From assembly GCF_023101765.2 (NCBI RefSeq), contig NC_064217.1:2728001-2792000 (forward strand): DNA of 64,000 nucleotides. The letters run 5' to 3'. The position numbers and the translations under genes were made by a program. The DNA is from Spodoptera frugiperda. Taxonomy: Eukaryota > Arthropoda > Insecta > Lepidoptera > Noctuidae. Position 1 is the first letter of the stretch; every line of letters starts with the position of its first letter. Below the pieces are notes generated by a model that was not told the DNA's origin, did no database searches, and worked only from the letters and a program-made list of their open reading frames with translations. Shown one piece after another: positions 23,091-35,322 of the stretch.

Positions 23091-23660
23091 TATCTAAACA
23101 GTTACATAGAATTAATTTAATAATTATTCAGTGAATATTTACACTCTCATAAAAACCTTTTACTTACTCTCAACTTTTTATTTACACTCAACACACACAT
23201 ACACTCCCATATATTGCATAGAATATTTTTGGTCGCTTGCAACACCCTCTATTCAGCAGCTATTCAATATCCAAGAAAATTAAAAGTCACACAATCTGAA
23301 TATTGGATATAACAGTAAAAGAGCCAGAACTGGATTTAATGCAGAAACATAAATAACGTACGATAGTTATTGGCATTTCGAAGAAATATTACCGTATACC
23401 GCGGCTTTGCTCGTTCCACTGGAATTTGATACGTTATAATGATTTATTGATAAATGGAAATGAGGTTTAAATATATCAATTTGCTGTGAACTTAATGTGT
23501 TGAAATTCGGTGGCACGTATATTATATTTTATCAATTCCATGAAGTTACACTTGCTGATTATTCGAATTAAATTGTTATTTGCATTGAGCTATAAATATG
23601 TCATATTCTCTGCACTGGTAGGTAGAGAGCTAATTTAACAATTATAATATTCATCCATCT

Positions 23661-23910
23661 GTCTCGTTGGTCGAGTGGACGCTAGTGCGACAGCTGGGCA
23701 AGGAGTGTCGGGTTCGATTCCCAGGTCGGGCAAAGAATTGTTGGTCCTTTTCTTAGTTTTAGCACGCAATTCCGGAATGGTGGCCAGTTTCACCATAGGC
23801 TCACCCCTATTAAACGATACTTACAACATAGATGGTGATGAGTGGATGTACTTTGTACAGTGGCATTACGTGCCATAGTTTGTACCTCTGCCTGCCCCTT
23901 TGGGAATCAA
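23661..23910 (+). repeat. SINE S2, full length
   Basis: The head is GTCTCGTTGGTCGAGTGG, the B box is GGTTCGATTCCCAGG, and the body includes CCGGAATGGTGGCCAG and ACAGTGGCATTACGTGCC. It ends CCTCTGCCTGCCCCTTTG. This is the clearest S2 head in the window. Confidence 0.82.
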
Positions 23911-24701
23911 TGCTTACGATACTATTTTTTTTTATTTATTAATCCATCATCATCAAAACCCAATTTAATTCATTGGTGGATTACAGACCTCATTAAAGAT
24001 TTATCATAATCGCCACGCAAGATTTGTGGATTTCAGTTGTACGAAAGAACTTTCTTCCCGGTCTTTATCAAATAGTTATGTAGTCCTTTCGTAAGCTCTT
24101 AAAAAAGAGTAAAAGTGGAGGTGGCAAATGTGACTCGTTTGCTCGTTTGCCTCCTATTAATGTACTCTACCGTTACCAAACAACTTAAACATATACCATA
24201 TAATATTTAAATATAAATAGGTTTATAATACGACATCGTAAAACAAAGTCAACGCAAGCAGAATTTATTCTCTCAGTACCCAGATAGCTTAAGCAAAGAG
24301 ATGTTATCAATTTAAACGGATCATTTGCATTGTCAAATCTTCCATGAAAGGCCGGTGATGCTAAATCTCAGTATAAAAACGGAAGAAAAATTTTTAGTGT
24401 CAAAACTCGACATCGTAAATGAGGACCCGAGCGGTATCTGATGGATTTTTTATGATTCAATTTAGTACTTTTAGTATTAACTAAGTTTTCCAGCTTGCTT
24501 TACTTTGAAATGTTGGTGAAATTGTTTTTGAAGTCGGTTTGGACTGGTAATTTGATGTCTAATGCAGTTATTTAAGTAATTTGCCTCATGAATGCCGTGG
24601 GGGTGACTAACATTAGATTTGTTGGAGGCGGAGGATTTGTCTTCAATGGGTTTCAGACCATTAGTAGTTAATCAAAAGCAATATTATATTTCATACTAGG
24701 C

Positions 24702-24855
24702 TTTTTTTTAAGGGGGAAAATCATCCTATGACTTCTCCCGCCTTGGACGAAGCGAAAGGGAGTTTCTGACTCTTACTGACTAAAAACCACCCTGTTCCTA
24801 CTCCTGCTCTTCGAGCTGGAGCCTGGTAACCCACCACGCATTTCACAACTCCGGA
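24702..24855 (-). mobile_element. R1-like LINE, short 3' fragment
   Basis: A T tract is followed by AAGGGGGAAAATCATCC, then CTCCCGCCTTGGACGAAGC, CTTACTGACTAAAAACCACC and an end at CACAACTCCGGATGCC. It is about 150 bp long and ends at nearly the same truncation point as the copies at 11851 and 15959. No clean target duplication is visible. Confidence 0.7.
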
Positions 24856-25330
24856 TGCCATCGAATCTGGAAACAAGAATTTTATTATATTTAATACATT
24901 ATTACAAAACGAAATACGTCATAATATAATATGATAGTAACACAAACACACATTCAAACTTTCAACCAATTTCGTAAAACCGATCGCTTTTACGACGGTT
25001 TCTATAACTGGATGTGTTTATACACACTTAGCATTAGAACAATGAATTTATCGGACAAGTTTTACTGCAGTTGAGCAATAGGCAGGCAATTACGGAACTT
25101 ACATTGTTGCGATTGTTACATGTTGCATGAAACTGACGTTACATCGTATGTAGTAGGTTTTTAGAGCCACTGTCATTACTTAGTTGATGTATATTTAGTG
25201 TTTCTGTTTAAAGATGGTTTAACATATTTTTTCATTGCTTATTATTCTGTAAATGTAAAGCAGTTGAATAAAACATTATGTTATAGTTATAACATATTGT
25301 TTTACTTTCATCTCAGTCATTGAAACATTT

Positions 25331-25430
25331 AATTATTATGTTTTTCGGCTTACTCACGTAATTATTTGATGACACGGCGACTGGAAAAAACAATAAATAA
25401 TTTAGTATGTCTCATAAACGTTATAATGTA
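25331..25430. mobile_element. Decayed copy of the 22137 TIR family
   Basis: The segment contains TTTTTCGGCTTACTCACGTAA and TTTAGTATGTCTCATAAACG at either end. The GC-rich core is deleted. Confidence 0.5.
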
Positions 25431-25660
25431 AACATTATTTTATTACTGTCCGAAAATGATGAATTTGCCAACGCTACTAAAAAGCTCACCTCGTATTACA
25501 TGGGCACCTTGAATAAAAACAAATAAATGATGAAAAGTGTGTATCTGCTACTATAGGGATTAAAAGTCCTGAAGTTATGATATGGAGAAATAAAGTTTAC
25601 TAAAATAAACAAAAATAATCAACAAGAAGTTCAATTGACACCAGTTATCTTTACTTGGCA

Positions 25661-26208
25661 TGAAACAAAGTTTCCACGGGAAAATTTGGAAAAGATAATA
25701 CAGTTCCAGTGTATCCAAGTTTTCAGCTTTGAGTGCATGCAACTGACCTGCCAAATTTCCATGTAGTTTGGAAGGCTTTCGAATTCAGATGCGCATAATG
25801 TTACTTTTGCACCTCATCCCAGTTTCTGTGACAAAGAATATTAACACCAACCGGGCAACGGTCCAACTGCAGATTTCTATTCAAGAATTCTTTAACAGAT
25901 TTCCATAGTTCTGTCTTAATTTATGGATTATGGTTGATGAAACAAAGTTTCCAAAGGAAAATTTGGAAAAGATAATACAGTTCCAGTGTATCCAAGTTTT
26001 CGGCTTTGAGTGCATGCAACTGACCTGCCAAATTTCCATGTAGTTTGGAAGGCTTTCGAATTCAGATGCGCATAATGTTACTTTTGCACCTCATCCCAGT
26101 TTCTGTGACAAAGAATATTAACACCAACCGGGCAACGGTCCAAATGCAGATTTCTATTCAAGAATTCTTTAACAGATTTCCATAGTTCGGTGTTAATTTA
26201 TGGATTAT
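25661..26208. repeat. Two-copy tandem duplication, 277-bp period
   Basis: TGAAACAAAGTTTCC starts both copies, at 25661 and 25938, and both end AATTTATGGATTAT. The copies differ at only about seven positions that I can see (for example CACGGG against CAAAGG, and GTTTTCAGC against GTTTTCGGC), so the duplication is young. No long open frame exists on either strand. It does not match the other families in this window. Confidence 0.9.
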
Positions 26209-27968
26209 TTGTATAATACAAAAGTAAATTAAAATTAGTTTCTTTAGTATTAAGCCTATTTTTATACTCAAAAGTATAGCAGACAGGTTTACAAAGGGTG
26301 CATTAATACTCTCTATGAAAGTATGCTTCAAGTTGTCTGTTGTTGCCTATATAGAAAATTAAAACTTTCAGCTAAAAAGTAACATTAGAGGTTGATATTG
26401 TTCTCAAATATTGTAGCAATGTTATATCGGGGGTCCATGGCATAGTCATTACGACAGTTACAAAACTTATTTGTTGCATTGTATCCCAAATCTCTTCATA
26501 ATGTATGTGCAACACACTAGCTTACACTAATCAGTATCTACACTGAGATTCTCAACTAGATACTATGCCTAATCAATACCTCAGATATCACGTAATAGGC
26601 TTCCTGTATCGCTCAAAATGATTGAACAATAATTACGTACATAGAGCAGCCAAAGCCAAGTCAAAGGACCCATAAAACCTCGACATAAAAGTTCCTAAAC
26701 AAAAAACGTTGTATATCGCGTGACACCCAACATAATACCGGCTCGAACTCACCAAGTAGTTTGTAAAATAAAGAGTTAAAAGGGGGGAAATAACCACTCG
26801 TAATAAATATATTAAATGTAAATAAAAGTTTTTTTCTCGTTCGGCTTTATAAGCTGACCGTGTTAGTGTGTTCTGAAAAGTTTACAAGCACTTCATGATG
26901 TGATTCGTGTTATAGGAATAATAATGGCTTAGTAAAATACGATTGGTTTTTAATGCCAAGGAAATTGGCAAGCACATAGCATAGTGCTATCTTACTCATT
27001 TCCCTTGTTAGAGGGTGGTTTTCACCAGTCATTTTATGGCTACTGGCTACCGGCTCAAAAGAGTAGTTTCAAAAAGAATTCAAAATGGCGCGGTGATTGC
27101 ACTTTTTTGGTTTTATTTCGTGGATTTGTTGGTTAGGTTAGTCGCAAATGCAACTGCTAAATATTGATTTTCGACTTGGAAGTTCAATCACTGAGTCAGC
27201 GAAAGCGATAAACTTAATATGTTTACGGTTTGTGTCGTATCTAAATCTAGAAATATCGCCTATAATAAATGTAAAGTAATTACTAAAAAAATCATATCAC
27301 GTGTGTCATAGTCACCTTTGTCTGCACCTTATACGACTAATGGGCATTTTTAATCAACACTTCATACAGAACTTTTTGGCTTTTCAATTTCTAAAACACC
27401 TAACTGCCTTGATTACGCAATCCAATTCAAAACAAATTTAATTTAAAAGAAAACTTTAACCTAAGCGTACTTTCAAACACAATTATTTGAAGAACTATAA
27501 TTTCTCGAGTTTCAAGCAATAATAAACAATTGAAAGTCAAGAGGGAAAATAAGCTGAGCGTGTTAATTAACCGACACCATAAAGAATATTATATTATTTC
27601 TCAAATATGGTTGGACACACAGACTGATTCTTGGTACGATTTGTTTGACAGATAATTTCAAACATGTGGTTTATAACATTAAAACTCTGTTGATTAGGAG
27701 ATATTATTGAATGCAATATTTACCTGAATTTCATTTAGGTACTGTATCAAAACCTACTTTGTAATTCTTTATAGCTTAAGTATACGAATTATTTAATGGA
27801 TCACATTTTTTTTCAATCAAGTTATGCATGTTACGATTGTGTACAGTCCGACTGTGCAGTTAAAATGGAAGGTGTGTGGTGTGCATTAGACGCAAGACTG
27901 GAAGACCAAAACCCTACTCGTTATTATTTTTCAAAACCAAATACATAAATATCAAAAACAAACTGCAC
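26209..27968. other. AT-rich noncoding stretch
   Basis: No gene is recognised. A very decayed S2-like head (GTTAGTCGCAAATGCAACTGC) lies at about 27132-27160. Confidence 0.4.
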
Positions 27969-28072
27969 GGTTGGTGCGGTGGCTGGGCAACCAGCTGCCG
28001 CACAATGTGTAGTGGGTGAAATCCCCCACGGAGCAAATCTTTGTGTGATCCACAATGTGAACTTGTATGTTT
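27969..28072 (+). repeat. SINE S1
   Basis: The head is GGTTGGTGCGGTGGCTGGGC, followed by GCCGCACAATGTGTAGTGGG. The B box is damaged (GGGTGAAATCCCCCAC), and the tail is TTTGTGTGATCCACAATG. Confidence 0.7.
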
Positions 28073-29058
28073 GTAAACGCACCCACGAAATATGAGAAAG
28101 GAGAAACTACTAGTGTGGGCAGCATTTGAAAAAATGTCAGACACAATAACTTAGTACCGCATATTATATACAACAGTCAAGTCTGCAAGTCTGTAGCCTC
28201 TACATCAACAAAGTATGCAACGAGTACTAAAGATATTCAATTTGTCGAGCAAGTCCCACAGCCTAAGGCGAGGTGTGTCGCCCTCTAGTGTCGCATAAAA
28301 ATGCAATTTAAAAACGTCACAGTGAGGCGAGAACTTTTAAAACACTGACAGAAACATTAAGTTTATTAAAATAGCTTTCTTATCGCGAGACCTTTATAGG
28401 AACTTTTGTTTTGGAATCTCAAGGGTGCTTGAATTAAATATGCATGAAATGACCTTGAAATGTAAACGTGAAGTGTATTTGTACACGTAATTATAATGTT
28501 TATTTTTGGAATATGTTGGTTGTTGGTTTTGTTTGATCGTGGTTTCGTTAAGGGTATTTTAGGATATGTATGTAAGGACGTCTTTCCATAAGTGGAAATA
28601 TACTTGGCTAGAGTTAAGAATAGAAGGTTGATATTTAAAGTTTTATTTGAGTAAACTTTTTAAAGAGCTGTTTCATGCTATTATAAAACTTAAAACCTAC
28701 TAACTTAAGGCTTTTTTTACAAGTAACTTATGAAATATAATAAATACCGTACAGCTCTTTCTAGAAACTACTAGCTTGCAAGGTTCTATAGATGCGATAG
28801 GCACCAAGCGAAAGATAAATTCATTCCTATTAACAAGTCACAGGTATCCATAATCGCGCGTTTAATCAGGCATTTTGAAGCAGTGAATCGTGGGACGTGT
28901 GTGCATTACACATACAAATTTCATGCACATACATTGAGATGGAACTAAAGTAGGACAGATCTTCGTTCCGAGCGACATCAGAACTGTATGCGGATATCAT
29001 TGTTAGTCACACGGTTTGAGCTGTCGTTTGTTTGTTTACATTGAATATCATTATAATT
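28073..29058. other. AT-rich noncoding stretch
   Basis: I see no gene or repeat here that I can support. Confidence 0.4.
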
Positions 29059-29171
29059 AGAACTTAAGACGGGATAATTACCATGTTTATTTCTGTCTAT
29101 GAGTTTCCTTTTTTTATCATGTTTATTTCATAGACAGAAATAAACATGGTAAATATTCCGTTTTAAGTTCT
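29059..29171. repeat. 44-bp inverted repeat with a 25-nt loop
   Basis: The arms are 29059-29102 and 29128-29171. They match at 41 of 44 positions by my count, including the shared block ACCATGTTTATTTCTGTCTA read outward from the loop. The loop is T-rich. It could be a small foldback transposon or an RNA hairpin; the sequence alone does not decide. Confidence 0.88.
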
Positions 29172-29284
29172 AAAGTTTGTATTAGTGACTATGTCAGTTT
29201 AAAAACTTATATCGATGGTAATCAAGTTCTATAATTTTGAGTTATTTACAATTTCATATGTTGGTACGTCATATCACAACACAT

Positions 29285-29385
29285 CAACAGCCTATAAGTG
29301 GCCACTGCTGCCCAAAGTGTATTCTCACGTGCAGGAAGTTTGAGCATTAATCACCACACTTGCTCAATGCGGGTTGGCGTTGGTA
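29285..29385. repeat. Family V fragment
   Basis: The segment contains AACAGCCTATAAGTGGCCAC, TTGAGCATTAATCACCACAC and TTGCTCAATGCGGGTTGGCG. The last words recur at 40320-40420 (complement), 50464-50575 and 56905. Confidence 0.65.
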
Positions 29386-29964
29386 TGTAAGTACTAATTT
29401 TGCATATAAAGTTTCATAAATCATTACACTCAGTTACTCAACTTACTCTAATTGTCAAACAATTTTGAGTCATTACAGCCCACCTAATTTTCTATGACGC
29501 CATAAAATAATGAAAATAATATTCATAAGTTCATAATTTACTGGCGTTTTTCCGAACTAATAACGATTTGTTAAACCATTAGTGGACCACTTAAAGTTAT
29601 TGTTGTGCTTTATCGCAATCTTGTGTTATTAATTTTATATCAGTTACGCGTTTCGCTGGAAAAATATCTTTTCATTTAATATTGGCGGTAAGGTTGTTCT
29701 ATTTTTTGCTACTTGAAGAAAATTGTTCTAGTTTGATGATAATGCCTCTATAAATAGGTTATCTAGTTTCTTTTACGTTATTATTCTATTCATAGCTAAC
29801 TGCTAATAATATTATTAGCCTTGTAACAAAATACGTCTAGTAGTAATTGTAAAAGTAACCAATATTATGATATAATTAAATATCCTAATATTAGTTACTG
29901 TTGGAGTGTTTGTCTTGCTATAAATACTGTCTCCCTTTCCAGAAAGCAAGCCAACATCATTTGA

Positions 29965-30764
29965 CAATCATGCTCATAGCTTTTTTTTTTTTTTTTTTTT
30001 TCAGGGGGGAAAGTCATCCAATGACTTCTCTCGCCAGGGCAAAGCGAGAGGGAGTGTCAGACTTTTACTGACTAAAAACCACCCCGTTCCTACTCCTGCT
30101 TGTCGAGCCGGAGCCCCGGTAAACCCGCTAGGTAGTCCACAGCTCCGGATCAGGCATCAGCCCTACTGGGCCCCATCTGTGGTGGTCTGATGGCTCTTTG
30201 AGGCGCGCGCGGAACGCAACGCGCCGCACGCACGGGTCTGGTTCTGGTCGGGCGGCGAGCTACCCTTGCTCGCCGTCCGCAGACCCGCACTTACGGTGGC
30301 CGGAGATCGTCACGCGATCCCCGACGCCCGGAGTGTCTTTCGCGTCGGCTAGGGCGTGAGGAAGTTCGTTCCCTCACACGTCCCGCCTCCTCCTTAGCTA
30401 GCATAACTGCTTCGCAGAAGGAGGAGACGGCATCCCAGTCCCCCTCGCTCCGCACCATGGTCTGAACCAAAGCCGGACGCGAGAGGTCGCCGTCGCCGAT
30501 CACTTCCCTGAGGGCACGGCGGTGCTCAGCCCACGCAGGGCAGACCGCAACCGTGTGTTCCACCGTGTCCTCCGGGCGGTCTTCGCAGTGATGACACCCG
30601 GGCGTTTCCTCCCGCCCAATCAGAAACAGGAACCTACCGAAACTCCCATGTCCGGTAAGCACCTGCGTCAGGCGGTAGGTGAGGACGCCATGGCGCCTCT
30701 CTAGCCACTCCTCAAAGAGGGGACTTACCGCTGCAATGACAGCGAGCCCAATCATGCTCATAGC
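29965..30764 (-). mobile_element. R1-like LINE, 5'-truncated, with 16-bp target duplication
   Basis: The insert (29981-30748) runs on the minus strand. It comprises the end of ORF2, a 3' UTR of about 270 bp with CTCGCCAGGGCAAAGCGAG, and a poly(A) tail seen as about 21 T at 29981. The direct repeats CAATCATGCTCATAGC at 29965-29980 and 30749-30764 are identical, which marks a recent insertion by target-primed reverse transcription. This copy is the key for recognising the other R1 fragments at 6287, 11851, 12427, 13828, 15959, 24702, 40045 and 52243. Confidence 0.93.
30291..30748 (-). CDS. R1-clade ORF2, C-terminal fragment with CCHC zinc knuckle
   Basis: This is the last part of the LINE polyprotein, downstream of the reverse transcriptase. 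The frame is open from the 5' truncation point to a TAA at 30291-30293, about 152 codons. After a stretch reading SPLFEEWLERRHGVLTYRLT it has GRFLFLIGREETP and the knuckle CHHC...H....C in the context GCHHCEDRPEDTVEHTVAVC. It then has a basic, arginine-rich tail. The knuckle followed by PAW is typical of R1-clade elements, where it is thought to help nucleic acid binding. An in-frame ATG at 30770 lies in flanking DNA; the first seven codons from it come from the target duplication and beyond, so it is not a native start. The endonuclease and reverse transcriptase parts are missing, so the fragment cannot act alone. Confidence 0.85.
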
Positions 30765-31125
30765 TACCAATCCTACAACGCAGTAAAAAAATAACAGCAG
30801 TCATATAATAATAATAATAAACAGCAATTATCACTGAAAGCGTGTATTATCACACAGTAATTTTCTCAATAATAATTCAGCTTTACGCGTGCGTGATCAA
30901 GATCATTATTTTTTAGAAAAATGGAATATAACGAATGTCACATTGATAATTTATAAACATCGTATATGCTGACGATAGAACAAAGGCGACAGGAAAAATG
31001 CTTTGTTTGTTAATTGGCTGTATAATATACATCAGAATATTGACAAAAAAAATGGCAATTCAATCTTGAACGATTTGTTTATTGTAAGTATGTAATACAC
31101 ACCTTTACCTGTACAGTGTGTCTGT

Positions 31126-31284
31126 ACAGTTAAATCGTAGATTCGTACAGCCTACTTACCTTACGATTTAACTATGCAGTTGTAACTGTATAGTTTTATC
31201 TATTCTTGATTCGATTCAGTTCAAACTGTAAAATTCAACTGTTTGTTTTACAAAACTACAGTTCGACTCTACAGTTAAATCGTA
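31126..31284. mobile_element. Foldback or MITE-like element with a repeated 14-mer
   Basis: ACAGTTAAATCGTA occurs at 31126-31139 and 31271-31284, and in inverted form (TACGATTTAACT) at 31162-31173. Related words (ACTGTATAG, ACTACAGTTCGAC) lie between. The arrangement suggests a decayed small foldback element. The borders are uncertain. Confidence 0.5.
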
Positions 31285-32169
31285 AGTTTGTGTGGCTGCT
31301 ATAAGAAATATCATTTTATATAGTTCTCTTTAAATTGATATCAGTTAAATGACAAAAAACATATATAGCCTGGATTATTTGTCAGCTGTTGTTATTTCAA
31401 CGATAAAGCGTTATTTTTAGATCAAAAAGAAAAACCGGTACATAACCAAAACCATCCAATGACTATAATCAACTATTCTTCTAAATAAACACAATATTAT
31501 TAACCTCGTCTTATTTAATCTGATTTACAAAAGACAGGAAAAAGAATCCAAAATGCCTTTACAAAATGAATCATCATACCAAGAGACTTTCAAATCTAAG
31601 ATATTAATTGAAAATCTCGAAAACCGAATTCAAATCTATTAAATAGCGTCAAAGAATTATTTCCAATTTTCAAAATAATTTGCTGGATTCTGTTTGCGTG
31701 TTATGAAAAGCGGGCGTCAAGTTGCGGTTAACCGTGATCCCCTGCAAAGTAATTGAAAGGAATTGGACTGAAGTTAAGTTTAGCTGGATTTTCTCAAGCC
31801 ATTATGTCCTATGTTTATTGGTTTAGACAATCGAGTTAAGTGGGTCAAATGAGAAGCAATTGCTCGTCGGTTCGACTGGTCGCTTTGTTGAGTGCTTGTG
31901 AATGTGACTGTTGATATTAAGGTATTAGATTTGGAAATGAAACATCACACAATTTTGATTTGATATGTTCATTAGCGACGATTAAGAAAATTACTACTAA
32001 TTTACAAAATGCGGCATAGTATCAAATGCAAAAATAAATAATCTATAACTCAATTTAAATCAATGTTAAAAGTCTTCATTTCAAAACTAAACTTTGAAAC
32101 GTTAGCAATGTAAACGATATACAATATCGAAGATAAAATAAAATTGTCATATTTTTTTGGACCATGTTA

Positions 32170-32362
32170 TCACACTAATATAATAAATGTGAAAGTTTGT
32201 TTGTTTGTCTGTCAATCACGCTAAAAGTATTGAACGGATTTTGATGAAATTTGATATACAGATAGTGCTCTGTCTGTCTGTCTGATCCTAGTATATTTAT
32301 AGCGGGCCATAGGATACTTTTTATCCCATGAGTATGCGGGCGAAGCCGCTGGCAGAAGCTAG
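32170..32362 (+). mobile_element. Short nonautonomous Helitron, intact ends
   Basis: It is bounded by A|TCACACTAATATAATAAATG and CTAG|T (32359-32362). A hairpin GCGG-GCGAAG-CCGC (32336-32349) lies 13 nt before the end. The body has TTTGTCTGTCAATCACGC and a short GTCT repeat. It is 193 bp long and noncoding, and is the best reference copy of the short family. Confidence 0.78.
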
Positions 32363-35322
32363 TAAAACATTTCCTAAACAGAACTTTTTTAATAAATCAT
32401 TTAACAACTATTTAAAGACCACATATGTACTAATATACACACAAAAGAAAAACATAATAAATAACAAAAAGAAACTTTCAATGTGGAAATGACAAAAATA
32501 TTATCGTTGTGATTCATTCATCAATCTACAAAGATTAATTTAATGGTGAACGTCAATAAAAATATTAATAGCTTTCCAATTGGTTCAGCTGTTGTTTTCG
32601 TGTAACTGATTTCATTTTCAATGCCTTATTTTATATCAATGTTTACGTTTCCATGTTTTGTTCAACAAGGAAAAGCAAGGTTTGGTTTTTTGTTGATATT
32701 TTTTTAATAGTAACTATTATTGAAATTGATTGTTGCTATTCCTCATTTATCTCACCCTACTTTACGACTCCGATAAGGAATATTTTTTCGATGTTTTAAG
32801 TTAGTTTTTTTAAAAGTATTTTTAAGTTGTTGATATTTTAGTCATAGTTGTTATTATTATTTATTTGTATTTTATTTATTTAAATTACATAATTTTAGTT
32901 TAAATTATTTAGTTTGGAAAGTTAATTTGTATGTATTATAAACCAATTTATTACTAATTTTTTAATATTTTATTATTAAAATATCAATAGCGAAATATTT
33001 ACCAATGTTCACCATGAGCATTATATAACATTACCAAAAAACATTCAGTATTGAATATAGGTAACCCAATGACTTCTAGATCGGTCGGTTCAAAGCTACC
33101 TGCTTCCAGACCTTCCCTGTGACCTTTATTAGGTCGTTTACCTTGTGGGTGAACGACATTTTGCATATGTAAATATTAATTAATACGTAGGTTGTTTGAA
33201 TTTCTGACCAAAGTTCTCATGTACCACGCTCTTACTTTGTCTTGTAGTAAAATTTCTCAGCAACATTCGTTAACACATTCATCATAAATTTCGTATCGGC
33301 CGTATAGTTACATAACTACGTTACACAGTACATTGCGCTCCATTCGAAACTAATTTTAGAAATTGAATGTATGAACTTACACAATAAATAACCTAACTTA
33401 ATAAATAGTTAGCAAAGCACACTAAGTTTAAAACTCGATCGTAGTACTGTGCTACGCCGTAGCTCGGAAGTGCTACGAGCGCTACGGAAGCTACGAACGC
33501 TGTAGACGTTAAACAATTTTGTAATTACTATCACTTATACTATTGGCTGACAGTAATGGATAGAAGATTAGTTTCTTAAATGTATTTGAAGAACTCTCAT
33601 TGCAAAGAAAGTACTCTTTTTATGAATATTAATTTATAAGAGTGACTATGAATTATGATAATAAAACTGTTAGCACTTTCGCGGTATATCTTATATTTTA
33701 CCTTAATTATAAATGAAATGTTATAAATAATGATCTTCGGCTTATTCGCGTCATTATTCGACTAGTTTCAAGCCACATTTCGCGACACACAAGGCGGTGA
33801 CTGTCGCGCTGCTACTCTGAAAACATAATAATTAATTTGTAATGATGATATTCTCAGAAAAAACAGTCAACACTGTTAACAATGAGATCGGTAGTTCTTT
33901 CTCAGAAATGACAGGTTAACGTTCGCAACGTTGATAAGAGATAATAACCTCAAGGTAGTATTTTTATCCAGATCGCTGAAGAACTAAACAAAAACAAATA
34001 GTATTAAAAAACCAATATTCAATTATAAATATACAAAAATAACTTTTATTTGTATTCACAGTAATGTTCAAAATATGTTTCGTAATTTTTTATGTAAAAC
34101 AATTATGTAAGAGCAAACAAATCGAAATTGTTATCTTAAGTAAACCAAATCATAAATCGTCCGTTCAGAACAAAATTTAATATTTAAAATTTTCATCGCA
34201 ATCATGCCGACACAGTGTATTGTCAGATAAATTAAATTAACCCTTATAAAGCTGTGAAATTACACGAGGCAATTAGGTCGAAACGGCTGAGCAATTTGGG
34301 GTTAGAATTAAAATATCACGACACTCGGGTCTCGACCCATCTCGCCGACTTTTTTCTAAGCGCAGTGGACAGGCTGAAATTTTAATTATTCCGTATGTTT
34401 TTTTGGAACAAAAGAAATGTATGGCGATGCCAACAAAAAGTATGTCGACACCGACATTTTTGTGGTAATGTGTACACAGAGATTACGTCTGTTGTGTGTT
34501 TTTTTCATTTATTCTTTGTGTTACAATAATCCGAGCAAAGATATTAAATTGTTGTTTTTTGGTATATTTTTTTAATTTCGAATTCGTTTTTAAATGCTTA
34601 GTTATCAGAGCATGTTAGGTAACTATCTATGATAACCACTTTTGAACAGCGCTTAGATAATGTTAGTAATTTAAAACTTAAGGTTTAATTTTTATTTAAA
34701 TAGATTTTTCTGCATCAAATTTATTATATTACCACCATGCAAACGTTGAGTGCAATCTCCACGAATAAAGTTGAAAAGTCAAGCTTAACATATTTACAAG
34801 AACTTTGAAGTTTACAAAATGTTCTTATGTCGTTTCCAGGAATATTCCAGTACACAACTTACATATATATGTGTTCCTAATAACTTTATTTATGTTATTC
34901 ACTACGACAATTCTAGAAATAAATCTTTTAGTGATTCACAAACAAACATGTAACCGCGAAACTTCTTAGAGAAGTCCCTTTTACCGCCCACGAAATGTTC
35001 TTACGACGCAATTTTAAAACAACCTTTTACCCGGCCCTTTAGCCCAAAAATACTTGAGTCATTAGACCGATATATCGTGGAGATTGAGTTTCGTTCAGAG
35101 CTCGAGGGCAAGTAAAAACTTGTCCGTAGGCCGAGGTGCCCAAGGAATTAATTGGGTTTCGACCCTACCCTTGTATATGTGTGCTCAACAAAATTCGACC
35201 CTTGGTCGTCCGCTTAATTTCACCTCAATGTACTATTTTTTAAGTACAGATGTTTCTGCAGACTTTTTTTAGCCAAGTCGATCAGCTTCGCTTTTATTTT
35301 CTGAAATTAAATAAGTAGTGCT
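32363..35322. other. AT-rich stretch without a recognised gene
   Basis: It contains a family V relic at about 33066-33170 (ACCCAATGACTTCTAGATCG), a dense cluster of GCTACG/CTACGG words at 33447-33500 that may be a decayed TIR element, and the relic at 33732. The open frame at 35084-35272 has no supporting signals. Confidence 0.4.
33732..33835. mobile_element. Decayed copy of the 22137 TIR family
   Basis: The segment contains TTCGGCTTATTCGCGTCATT, GACTAGTTTCAAGCC, CATTTCGCGACACACAAGGC, GTCGCGCTGCTACTC and ACATAATAATTAATTT, in the order of the 22137 element. The tRNA-like segment is deleted. Confidence 0.65.

Noticed and set aside
30522..30704. 60-residue plus frame
   Set aside because: It is a shadow of the R1 ORF2 end on the minus strand.
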